A DNA stretch of 6,697 bases from Pseudomonadota bacterium (lineage in GTDB: Bacteria > Pseudomonadota > Gammaproteobacteria > Xanthomonadales > Rhodanobacteraceae). The position numbers were made by a program, and so were the translations under genes. The stretch spans positions 1 through 6,697 of the forward strand of contig JAJXTX010000144.1 of assembly GCA_021783385.1 (NCBI GenBank), in the 5' to 3' direction. Numbering within the stretch: the first letter of the stretch is position 1; the number at the start of each line of letters is the position of its first letter. Positions 1-6,101 of this stretch are shown here, one piece after another. Below the pieces are notes generated by a model. That model saw only the letters and a program-made list of their open reading frames with translations. It was not told the origin of the DNA and searched no databases.

Positions 1-1
1 A

Positions 2-127
2 TCCGGCGTCAACGCCGGCGCGCCGAAATACATGGAGTGGTACGGCGCGTTCGCGCTGGTGGTGACGCTGGTGTGGCTGTACCTGGAACTGCTGCGGCTG
101 CTGTCGAAGCTGCAGTCGCGCAACTGA
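2..127 (+). CDS. Bax inhibitor-1/YccA family membrane protein, C-terminal end (partial)
   Basis: Only the last 41 codons and the TGA stop (125-127) are in the window; the gene enters from the left edge. The visible peptide has a short Gly/Pro/Ala-containing loop (SGVNAGAPKY), then MEWYGAFALVVTLVWLYLEL, then RLLSKLQSRN. That is one hydrophobic membrane helix followed by a short basic tail. The pattern 'GAPKxMEWYxAFxLxVTLVWLYLEhLRLL' matches, from memory, the end of the longer bacterial Bax-inhibitor-1-like family (Pfam BaxI_1). These are multi-pass inner-membrane proteins of uncertain function, proposed to act in ion leak or stress protection. The gene converges on the efflux operon and shares the hairpin at 144-171 as its terminator. 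The identification rests on a short tail, so an unrelated membrane protein is possible. Confidence 0.7.
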   Translation, partial: SGVNAGAPKYMEWYGAFALVVTLVWLYLELLRLLSKLQSRN

Positions 128-143
128 GTCCGTCGGCGGCCAC

Positions 144-171
144 AAAAAGGCGCGGGAGACCGCGCCTTTTT
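144..171. terminator. Bidirectional intrinsic terminator between convergent genes
   Basis: A perfect 12-bp inverted repeat, AAAAAGGCGCGG / CCGCGCCTTTTT, closes on a GAGA (GNRA-type) tetraloop at 156-159. Read on the + strand it is a GC-rich stem ending in five T, 16 bases after the stop of the Bax-inhibitor-like gene. Read on the - strand it has the same form, with a TCTC loop, 36 bases after the stop of the RND pump gene. The symmetry of the A and T tracts suggests it ends transcription in both directions. Confidence 0.9.
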
Positions 172-207
172 GCTGCCTGCCTGAACATCCGCGCGGGCGC
201 GCCGCGC

Positions 208-3200
208 TCAGGTCATCGCGGCTGGCAGCTGCGGATCGGCGGGGATTTTGTCGGCGTGGTGGTCCGCCGCCAGCAGCATGTAGAACGCTGGCACCACGAA
301 CAGCGTGAACAGCGTGCCGATCGCCAGCCCGGTGGAGATCACCAGGCCCATGTTGAAGCGGCCCGCCGCGCCGGCGCCGGAGGCGATTACCAGCGGCAGC
401 ACACCAAGCACCATCGCGGCGGTGGTCATCAGGATCGGCCGCAGGCGCACCGCCGCCGCGTGCTCGATTGCCTCGCGCTTGGACATGCCCTCGCGCTGCG
501 ACTGGTTGGCGAACTGCACGATCAGGATGCCGTGCTTGCTGATCAGTCCCATCAGGGTCACCAGGCCCACCTCGGTGTAGATGTTGAGGCTGGTGAACAG
601 GTTCACGAAGATCAGCGCGCCGAACAGCGCCAGTGGCACCGACACCAGGATCACGATCGGATCGCGCAGGCTGTTGAACTGCGCCGCCAGCGCCAGGAAC
701 ACGATGATCACGGCGAACAGCAGGGTGCCGCCGAAGCCGCCGGACTCCTGCATGAACTGGCGCGACTGGCCGGCGTAGTCGACGTTGTAGCCGGAAGGCG
801 CCACCTGCTTCACCAGGTCGTGCAGATAGGTCAGCGCCGCGCCCTGCGACAGGCCGGACACGCCCGAGATGGTGGCCGAGTTCAGCTGCTGGAAATGGTT
901 GAGCGAACGTGGCACCACCTGATGGGTGATCTTCGCCACGGTCGCGGCCTGGATCACCGCGCCGCCGGGCAGGCTGAGGTAATAGTTCAGCACCTGGTCC
1001 GGGTTGAGCCGGTCGGCCTGCAGCACCTGCGGAATCACGCGGTACGAACGGCCCGCGATCGAGAAGTAGTTGACGTAGCCGCCGCCGAGCGCGGCACCGA
1101 GCGCAGCGCCGACGCTCTGCTGGGTCAGGCCCAGCGTGGTGATCATGTCGCGGTTGAGCACCACGGTGCTCTGCGGCTTGTCGACCTTCAGATCGGAGTC
1201 GATGAAATAGAACTTGCCGCTGGCCTGGGCTTTCGCCAGCACCGCGTTGGCCACCTCGTTGAGGTTCTCGAACGGCTCGGTGGTGGTGATCACCATCTGG
1301 ATCGGCAGGCCCGAGGCGCCCGGCAGCGGCGGAAACTGGAACGCCGCCACCTTCGCTCCGGCAATCCCGTTCCATGCCTGCTGCAGCACCTGCTGCAGCT
1401 GGTGCGCGCTGCGGCTGCGCTGGTCCCACGGCTTGAACAGCACGCCGCCGATGCCCTGGTTGACGGTCGGCACGCCGGTCAGCTGGAACATCTGCTGGTA
1501 CTCGGGCAGCTGGCGCGCCCGCTCGAACATCTGCGTGGCGTAGACGTTCATCTGCTGGGCGGTGGCGTCCGGCGCGCCGACGATCTGTCCGGCCACGATG
1601 CCTTGGTCCTCTTCCGGCGCCAGCTCCGACTGCGAGGTCATGCCGAGGGCGATGGTGGCCAGCAGCAGGATGCCGGACATCACGATCACCACCACCCAGG
1701 TCGACAGGCTGCCGTGCAGCAGGCGCCGGTAGCCGTGCTGCACCCGTTCGAAGCGGCGGTCGATGAACTGCACGAAGCGGCCGTTGTCCTGCTCGCTGCG
1801 GAAGAACTTCGCGCACATCATCGGCGACAGCGTCAGCGCCACCACCGCCGACACCGTGACTGCGCCGGCCAGGGTGAAGGCAAACTCGGTGAACAGCGCG
1901 CCGGTGAGGCCCTTCTGGAAACCGATCGGCACGTACACCGCGATCAGCACCACGGTCATCGCCAGGATCGGCCCGCCCAGCTCGCGTGCCGCCAGCAGCG
2001 CGGACTGCAGCGGCGTCTTGTGCTCCTCCTTCATGTGGCGGTCGACGTTCTCCACCACGATGATCGCGTCGTCCACCACCAGGCCGATCGCCAGCACCAG
2101 CGCCAGCAGGGTCAGCAGGTTGATCGAGTAGCCCAGCGCCAGCATCACGAAGAAGGTGCCGATCAGCGAGAGCGGCATAGCGATCACCGGAATGATCACC
2201 GCGCGCAGGCTGCCGAGGAACAGGAAGATCACCAGCGTGACGATCACCAGCGCCTCGACCAGGGTCTTGATCACCTCGTTGATCGAGCTGTTCACGAATA
2301 CCGTGCCGTCATAGACGATCTGCCCGGTAAGCCCGCTGGGCAGCTGGCTCTGGATGTCCGGGAACGCATCGCGCACGCGCTGGGCGACGTCGAGCACGTT
2401 GGCGTCCGGTGCCACCTTGATGCCGATGAACACCGAGCGCTTGCCGCTGAAGGCGACGTTGAAGTCGTAATTCTCCGAGCCCAGCGTCACCGTGGCCACA
2501 TCCTGCAGCCGCACGATCGCGCCGTTGACCTGCTTGATCGCCAGCTGCCTGAACTGCTCGACCGTGTGCAGGCTGCTGTCGGTGGTGAGATCCACCGTCA
2601 CCGCCTGGCCCTTGCTGGAACCGACCGCAGCCAGATAGTTGTTCGACGCCAGCGCGCTGTTCACGTCGCTGGCGGTGACCCCGCGCGCGGCCATCTTGGC
2701 CGGATCGAGCCACGCGCGCAGCGCGAACTGGCGCGCACCGAGCAGTTCGGCGGTCTGCACGCCCTGGATCGAGTCGAGCTTGGGTTTGACCACGCGCGAC
2801 AGGTAGTCGGTGATGTTGTTGGTGGGCAGCACATCGCTGTAGAAGCCCATGTACATCGCGTCGACGGTCTCGCCGGTCTGCACGGTCAGCACCGGCTGCT
2901 GCGCCTGCGGCGGCAGCTGGTTCCTGACCGAGTTGACCTGGGTGGTGATCTCGGTCAGCGCACGGTTGGCGTCGTAGTTCAGGCGCAGCGTGGCGGTGAT
3001 GGTGGACACGCCGGCCACGCTGGTGGAGGACAGGTAGTCGATGCCTTGCGCCTGCGAGATCGCCTGCTCCAGCGGCTGCGTGATGAAGCCGGCCATGGTC
3101 TGCGCGTCGGCGCCGTAATAGGCGGTCGACACGGTGACCGTGGCGTTCTCGGTCTTCGGGTACTGGCGCACGGTGAGGCTGGTGACGGCCTTCACGCCCA

Positions 3201-3270
3201 GCACCAGGATCAGCAGGCTGACGACGATCGCCAGCACTGGCTTGTGGATGAACAGGTCGGTGAATTTCAT
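208..3270 (-). CDS. RND multidrug efflux pump, inner-membrane permease (MexK/MexI-like, HAE-1 family)
   Basis: This 1020-residue proton-driven exporter is the motor of the tripartite pump and has the normal length for the AcrB/MexK class. It starts with the conserved cytoplasmic helix and first membrane span (MKFTDLFIHKPVLAIVVSLL). Predicted membrane spans lie near residues 10-30, 332-352, 356-378, 383-407, 433-452, 463-486, 523-545, 846-866, 870-893, 898-918, 943-965 and 974-999, giving the standard 12. Two large periplasmic loops (about 31-331 and 546-845) form the porter and docking domains. The proton-relay residues are present: D400 and D401 in GLVVDDAIIVVENVDRH, K912 in SKHGILIVQFAN, and R942 and T949 in RLRPILMTT. 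They match AcrB D407/D408/K940/R971/T978. The ATG is 9 bp after the adaptor stop, and the conserved N-terminus fixes the start. From memory the sequence resembles MexK and MexI more than AcrB. Substrates cannot be read from the sequence; multidrug, biocide or signal-molecule export are all possible. Confidence 0.95.
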   Translation of the reverse strand: MKFTDLFIHKPVLAIVVSLLILVLGVKAVTSLTVRQYPKTENATVTVSTAYYGADAQTMAGFITQPLEQAISQAQGIDYLSSTSVAGVSTITATLRLNYDANRALTEITTQVNSVRNQLPPQAQQPVLTVQTGETVDAMYMGFYSDVLPTNNITDYLSRVVKPKLDSIQGVQTAELLGARQFALRAWLDPAKMAARGVTASDVNSALASNNYLAAVGSSKGQAVTVDLTTDSSLHTVEQFRQLAIKQVNGAIVRLQDVATVTLGSENYDFNVAFSGKRSVFIGIKVAPDANVLDVAQRVRDAFPDIQSQLPSGLTGQIVYDGTVFVNSSINEVIKTLVEALVIVTLVIFLFLGSLRAVIIPVIAMPLSLIGTFFVMLALGYSINLLTLLALVLAIGLVVDDAIIVVENVDRHMKEEHKTPLQSALLAARELGGPILAMTVVLIAVYVPIGFQKGLTGALFTEFAFTLAGAVTVSAVVALTLSPMMCAKFFRSEQDNGRFVQFIDRRFERVQHGYRRLLHGSLSTWVVVIVMSGILLLATIALGMTSQSELAPEEDQGIVAGQIVGAPDATAQQMNVYATQMFERARQLPEYQQMFQLTGVPTVNQGIGGVLFKPWDQRSRSAHQLQQVLQQAWNGIAGAKVAAFQFPPLPGASGLPIQMVITTTEPFENLNEVANAVLAKAQASGKFYFIDSDLKVDKPQSTVVLNRDMITTLGLTQQSVGAALGAALGGGYVNYFSIAGRSYRVIPQVLQADRLNPDQVLNYYLSLPGGAVIQAATVAKITHQVVPRSLNHFQQLNSATISGVSGLSQGAALTYLHDLVKQVAPSGYNVDYAGQSRQFMQESGGFGGTLLFAVIIVFLALAAQFNSLRDPIVILVSVPLALFGALIFVNLFTSLNIYTEVGLVTLMGLISKHGILIVQFANQSQREGMSKREAIEHAAAVRLRPILMTTAAMVLGVLPLVIASGAGAAGRFNMGLVISTGLAIGTLFTLFVVPAFYMLLAADHHADKIPADPQLPAAMT

Positions 3271-3279
3271 GGCCCGGGC

Positions 3280-4440
3280 TCAATGCTCCTGCGGCGTGGG
3301 GTTCGCGCTGTCCGCCGGCTGCACGCTGTTGTCGATCGCAATCGGCGCGCCGTTCTTGAGCTTGATCTGGCCGCTGCTCACCACCTCGGTACCGGCGCTG
3401 ATGCCCTTCACGATCGCCACCTGATCGCCGCGGGTGGCGCCGGTCGTGACGAACGCCTGCTGCACGGTGGGCGGCAGCGCTGCGCCCTTGGCGTCCTTGC
3501 CCTTGGACGGCTGCACCACGTACACCGTGTCGCCGTAGGGGTTGTAGACGATCGCTGCCTGCGGCAGCGTCAGCCGCTGCTGCTGGCGGCCGACTTCGAC
3601 GCTGACGTTGGCGAACATGCCCGGGGTGAGCGCCTGGTCGTGGTTTGGCACAGTGGCCTCGACCTGCACGTTGCGGGTGCTGCTGTCGACGCGGGGGCTG
3701 ATCGCGCTGAGCCTGCCGCTGAACTGGCGGCCGGCATACGCATCCAGGCTCAGGTGCACCACCTGCCCCACTTGCAGCCGGCCCAGCTCGCTCTGCGGCA
3801 CGAAGAAGTCCACCAGCAGCGGATCGAGCTGCTGCAGCGTGACCACCGCGGTTCCCGCGCTGAGGTAATCGCCGGGGCTGGTAGTGATGATGCCGGCGCG
3901 GCCGGCGAACGGCGCGCGCAGCTGCTTCTTCGACACCACCACGGTCTGCTGCGCCACCGCGGCCTGGCGCGCCTTGAAGTCGGCCGCCGCGCTGTCGTAG
4001 CCGGCCTGGCTGATCGCCTGCGCCGCCAGCTGCTGACGGGCCCGCTCAAGCGTGATCTTCGACAGCTGCGCATTGGCCTGCAGCTGCTGCAGCAGCGCCA
4101 CGTCGTCGCCATCGCGCAGCTGCAACAGCGGTTGGCCCTGTTTCACATCCTCGCCGGATTTCAGGGTCACCGCGGTGACCAGCCCGGCAACGTCCATCGC
4201 CAGCTCGGCGCCGCGCGCCGCACGCAGTGTGCCGACGGCGCTCAGCAGGGGCTGCCAGCTCTGCTCGCTGGCCTTGACCGTGCTGACCGTGGCCGGTGCC
4301 GGCTGGGGCATGCTGCGGATCATCCGCACCACCAGCAGCACCTTGATGCCGGCGATCACCGCGATCAGCAGCACCACGCTGACGATCATCCAGATCATGC
4401 GCCGGGTGGTGCTCGGTTGCTTGTCGACGCGCGTGGTCAT
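3280..4440 (-). CDS. RND efflux periplasmic adaptor (membrane fusion protein, HlyD/AcrA family)
   Basis: This 386-residue adaptor links the inner-membrane pump to the outer-membrane channel. A basic N-terminus is followed by one membrane anchor at about residues 15-39. There is no lipobox cysteine, so it is probably held by an uncleaved signal anchor rather than a lipid. The lipoyl domain is split, as is usual, into about 70-108 (GLVTAVTLKSGEDVKQGQ) and 170-205 (LRAPFAGRAG). The halves flank a coiled-coil hairpin at about 110-170 that should contact the channel tip. A beta-barrel domain (about 206-285, including PQSELGRLQVGQ and TPGMFANVSV) and a membrane-proximal domain (about 286-370) follow. 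Residues 311-325 (SKGKDAKGAALPP region) look like a flexible loop in the last domain. The ATG at 4440 has a strong GAGGAG seven bases upstream. The gene lies 54 bp after the channel gene and 9 bp before the pump gene, so co-transcription is very likely. Confidence 0.94.
   Translation of the reverse strand: MTTRVDKQPSTTRRMIWMIVSVVLLIAVIAGIKVLLVVRMIRSMPQPAPATVSTVKASEQSWQPLLSAVGTLRAARGAELAMDVAGLVTAVTLKSGEDVKQGQPLLQLRDGDDVALLQQLQANAQLSKITLERARQQLAAQAISQAGYDSAAADFKARQAAVAQQTVVVSKKQLRAPFAGRAGIITTSPGDYLSAGTAVVTLQQLDPLLVDFFVPQSELGRLQVGQVVHLSLDAYAGRQFSGRLSAISPRVDSSTRNVQVEATVPNHDQALTPGMFANVSVEVGRQQQRLTLPQAAIVYNPYGDTVYVVQPSKGKDAKGAALPPTVQQAFVTTGATRGDQVAIVKGISAGTEVVSSGQIKLKNGAPIAIDNSVQPADSANPTPQEH
3286..3290 (-). 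promoter_or_regulatory. Possible ribosome binding site for the RND gene, inside the adaptor's last codons
   Basis: AGGAG on the - strand is formed by the final Gln-Glu codons of the adaptor gene and lies 15 bases before the RND ATG. That is longer than ideal. The bases between (TGAGCCCGGGCC) hold no better site. With the adaptor stop only 9 bp from the RND start, translation of the pump probably depends partly on ribosomes finishing the adaptor (translational coupling). Confidence 0.35.
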
Positions 4441-4447
4441 GCGCGAA

Positions 4448-4453
4448 CTCCTC
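4448..4453 (-). promoter_or_regulatory. Ribosome binding site of the adaptor gene
   Basis: GAGGAG on the - strand lies seven bases before the ATG at 4438-4440, with near-ideal sequence and spacing. It supports this start over the later in-frame ATG at residue 15, which would remove the basic N-terminus before the membrane anchor. It is the clearest ribosome binding site in the operon. The rest of the 54-bp gap (4441-4494) holds only the 10-bp palindrome CGCGATCGCG (4471-4480), with no promoter or T-tract terminator. Confidence 0.75.
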
Positions 4454-4494
4454 GGGTTGGGGCGATCATCCGCGATCGCGAAAGTCGGATAGGA

Positions 4495-6003
4495 CTACGG
4501 CTTCTGGCTGGCTACCTGGGCGTCGCTGCGCCAGCCGCCACCGAGCGCGATGTACAGCGCGGCGGTGTCGGACAGGCGTGCCGCGCGCGCCTGGATCAGG
4601 CTGATGCGCGCCTGCTGGTCGCTGCGTTCGGCATTCAGCAGGTTGAGATAGCCGGTGGCGCCGATCCGGTACTGCTGCCGGGTCAGCGCGAGCTGCTGTG
4701 CCGCCGCGCTTTCGGCGGTCGCCTGCGCGGCCAGCGTCTGCGCGTCGTAGTCCAGCGCCTGCAGCGCATCGGCCACGTTCTGGAACGCGGTCAGCACGGT
4801 CTGCCGCCAGTCCGCCGCGGCCTTGTCCAGGCCCGCCTGCGCCGCGCGCTTGCGGTGCAGCAGCTGGCCGCCATGGAACAGCGGCTGGGTCAGGTCCAGC
4901 CCCAGCGACCAGACCCCGCTGCCGGCGGAAAACAGGCCGCTGCTGCGCAGCGCCTGCGAGCCGGCGCTGCCGGACAGGGTGATCTGCGGCAGCATCGCCG
5001 CGGTCGCCACGCCGACCTGCGCCGAGGCGGCATGCAGCTGCGCGGAGGCCGCCCGGATGTCCGGCCGCTGCTCGACCAGCTGCGCGGGCAGGCTGACCGG
5101 GATGTCCTGCGGCAGGCGCACGCCGTCCAGCGTCAGCGGCGATATCGCCAGCTGCGCCGGCGTGGTGCCCAGATAGGTGGCCAGCTGATTGCGCGTCGCG
5201 GCGAGCCGGGCGCGCAGCGGTGGCAGGGTCGCTTCGGTGGCGGCCAGCTGCGTGCGCACGGCCAGCGTATCGGTGAGCGAGGTGGCGCCGATCTGCTGCT
5301 GGCGCTGCGCGATGTCCAGGCTCGTGCGCTGCATGGCGACGATCTGCCCGGTCGCACGGATCTGCTCGCGCAGCGAGGCTTCCTGCAGCGAGGCGGTGAC
5401 CACGTTGCCGGCCAGCGTGAGGTAGGTGGTGTCCAGCTGAGCCTGCTGGAAATCGCGCTGCGCCATCTGCGCCTCGATGCCCCGGCGCACGCCGCCGAAC
5501 AGATCCAGCGTGTAGCCGACGCTCACCGAGGCGTTGTAGAGGTTGTACGGCCCGAAGCCGCTGCTTCGACCCAGCTGCACCCCGGACTGCTTCTGACGGG
5601 TCGCTCCCGCGCCCGCATCCAGCGCGGGAAACAGGCCGCCGCGCGCGGCCTGTGCATTTTCCTGCGCCTGGCGCAGCGCGGCCTGGGCCGAGGCGATCGA
5701 CGGACTGTGTGCCAGCGCCTGGTTCACGCGCCGGTCCAGCTCGGCGCTGCCGAAGTTCGTCCACCAGCGTGCCGTCACCTCGCGCCCTGCAAGAAAGCGC
5801 TGCGCGTCACCGTCCGCGGTCGCGCTCGCCACCGTCGCGGCAGGCAGCGGCCTGGCGGTGTAGCGGGTCACGGCGGGCGCGTCGGGCCGCCGGTAGTCGG
5901 GGCCGACGGCGCAGCCGCCCAGCGCCAGCGTGGTGAGCAGGCCCAGCGCACAGGCGAGCGCGGCCGGCGAAGCGAACTTCAGGTCGGGCGTCAGGCGGGA
6001 CAA
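4495..6003 (-). CDS. RND efflux outer-membrane factor lipoprotein (NodT/OprM family)
   Basis: This 502-residue protein should trimerise into the outer-membrane channel and periplasmic tunnel through which the pump expels substrates. Residues 1-30 are a lipoprotein signal peptide: basic/polar start, hydrophobic core (AALACALGLLTTLAL), then LGG-C31. C31 begins the family hallmark CAVGPDYRRP and is the expected lipidation site. Two outer-membrane-efflux repeats follow, about 80-285 and 300-490. Typical features are WWTNFGSAELDRRVNQAL (80-97), the strand-like segment SVSVGYTLDLFGG (159-171), RPDIRAASAQLHAASAQVGV (313-332), and the second strand-like segment SLGLDLTQPLFHGG (366-379). Long Ala/Gln-rich helices between them form the tunnel. 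The start is an uncommon TTG: an in-frame TGA lies only two codons upstream (6007-6009), and no ATG or GTG follows before the signal peptide. No clear ribosome binding site is visible. This is the first gene of the operon. Length and domains look complete. Confidence 0.93.
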   Translation of the reverse strand: MSRLTPDLKFASPAALACALGLLTTLALGGCAVGPDYRRPDAPAVTRYTARPLPAATVASATADGDAQRFLAGREVTARWWTNFGSAELDRRVNQALAHSPSIASAQAALRQAQENAQAARGGLFPALDAGAGATRQKQSGVQLGRSSGFGPYNLYNASVSVGYTLDLFGGVRRGIEAQMAQRDFQQAQLDTTYLTLAGNVVTASLQEASLREQIRATGQIVAMQRTSLDIAQRQQQIGATSLTDTLAVRTQLAATEATLPPLRARLAATRNQLATYLGTTPAQLAISPLTLDGVRLPQDIPVSLPAQLVEQRPDIRAASAQLHAASAQVGVATAAMLPQITLSGSAGSQALRSSGLFSAGSGVWSLGLDLTQPLFHGGQLLHRKRAAQAGLDKAAADWRQTVLTAFQNVADALQALDYDAQTLAAQATAESAAAQQLALTRQQYRIGATGYLNLLNAERSDQQARISLIQARAARLSDTAALYIALGGGWRSDAQVASQKP

Positions 6004-6033
6004 GGGTCAGGCTCGGGTGGGGAGGCCGAGGCA

Positions 6034-6061
6034 AAAATAACATACTGACCAGTTTTGTAAA
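6034..6061 (-). promoter_or_regulatory. Candidate sigma-70 promoter of the efflux operon
   Basis: On the - strand, TTTACA (6056-6061; 5 of 6 match to TTGACA) is followed after 16 bases by TATTTT (6034-6039; 4 of 6 match to TATAAT). Transcription would begin near 6027, about 24 bases before the TTG start of the channel gene. Bases 6033-6070 contain only 9 G/C of 38, a sharp AT island in very GC-rich DNA and the only such spot near the operon. The spacer is one base shorter than optimal. The prediction comes from consensus matching alone. Confidence 0.6.
6044..6053. promoter_or_regulatory. Operator-like palindrome in the promoter spacer (possible TetR-family site)
   Basis: ACTG-AC-CAGT is an inverted repeat with 4-bp arms. 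The match continues imperfectly outward: ACA on the left and TGT on the right pair if one base of offset is allowed. It sits between the candidate -35 and -10 boxes, the classic position for a repressor of a drug-efflux operon. Two direct copies of AAATAAC (6035-6041 and 6059-6065) flank it, 24 bp apart. The 'ACTGACC' core resembles sites of TetR-type efflux repressors as I remember them. No regulator gene is in the window, so the assignment is inference. Confidence 0.4.
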
Positions 6062-6075
6062 TAACTTCTTGCGAA

Positions 6076-6090
6076 TCGCCGCCGCGGCGA
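6076..6090 (-). terminator. Weak hairpin after transketolase (possible poor terminator)
   Basis: On the - strand TCGCCG-CGG-CGGCGA forms a 6-bp stem with a 3-base loop, 11 bases after the transketolase stop. No T-run follows (the next bases are TTCGCAAGAAG), so efficient intrinsic termination is unlikely. Some transketolase transcripts may therefore continue into the pump operon. Confidence 0.2.
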
Positions 6091-6101
6091 GGCTGCCCGC
6101 A

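Noticed and set aside
191..207. GC-rich inverted repeat GCGCGG / CCGCGC next to the RND stop codon
   Set aside because: A 6-bp GC-only stem in very GC-rich DNA with no T-run is easily due to chance; the hairpin at 144-171 is the clear terminator.
2309..3283. A 324-codon open frame on the - strand overlapping the start of the RND gene
   Set aside because: It is an out-of-frame reading of the RND gene, with Arg/His/Ala-rich composition and no domain; the RND frame is clearly the real one.
4471..4480. Palindrome CGCGATCGCG between the channel and adaptor genes
   Set aside because: It is a single short self-complementary word with no loop, repeat or nearby promoter, likely chance at this base composition.
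4466..5764. A 432-codon open frame on the - strand inside the outer-membrane-factor gene
   Set aside because: It is a shifted frame of a recognised gene, very rich in Arg, Ala and Gly, and without family features.
37..6048. A 2003-codon open frame on the + strand covering the whole operon
   Set aside because: It is the exact codon-complement of three recognised genes, starts inside the Bax-inhibitor-like gene at a GTG, and encodes Gln/His/Arg-rich sequence with no recognisable domain. Codon usage and shared phase explain it.
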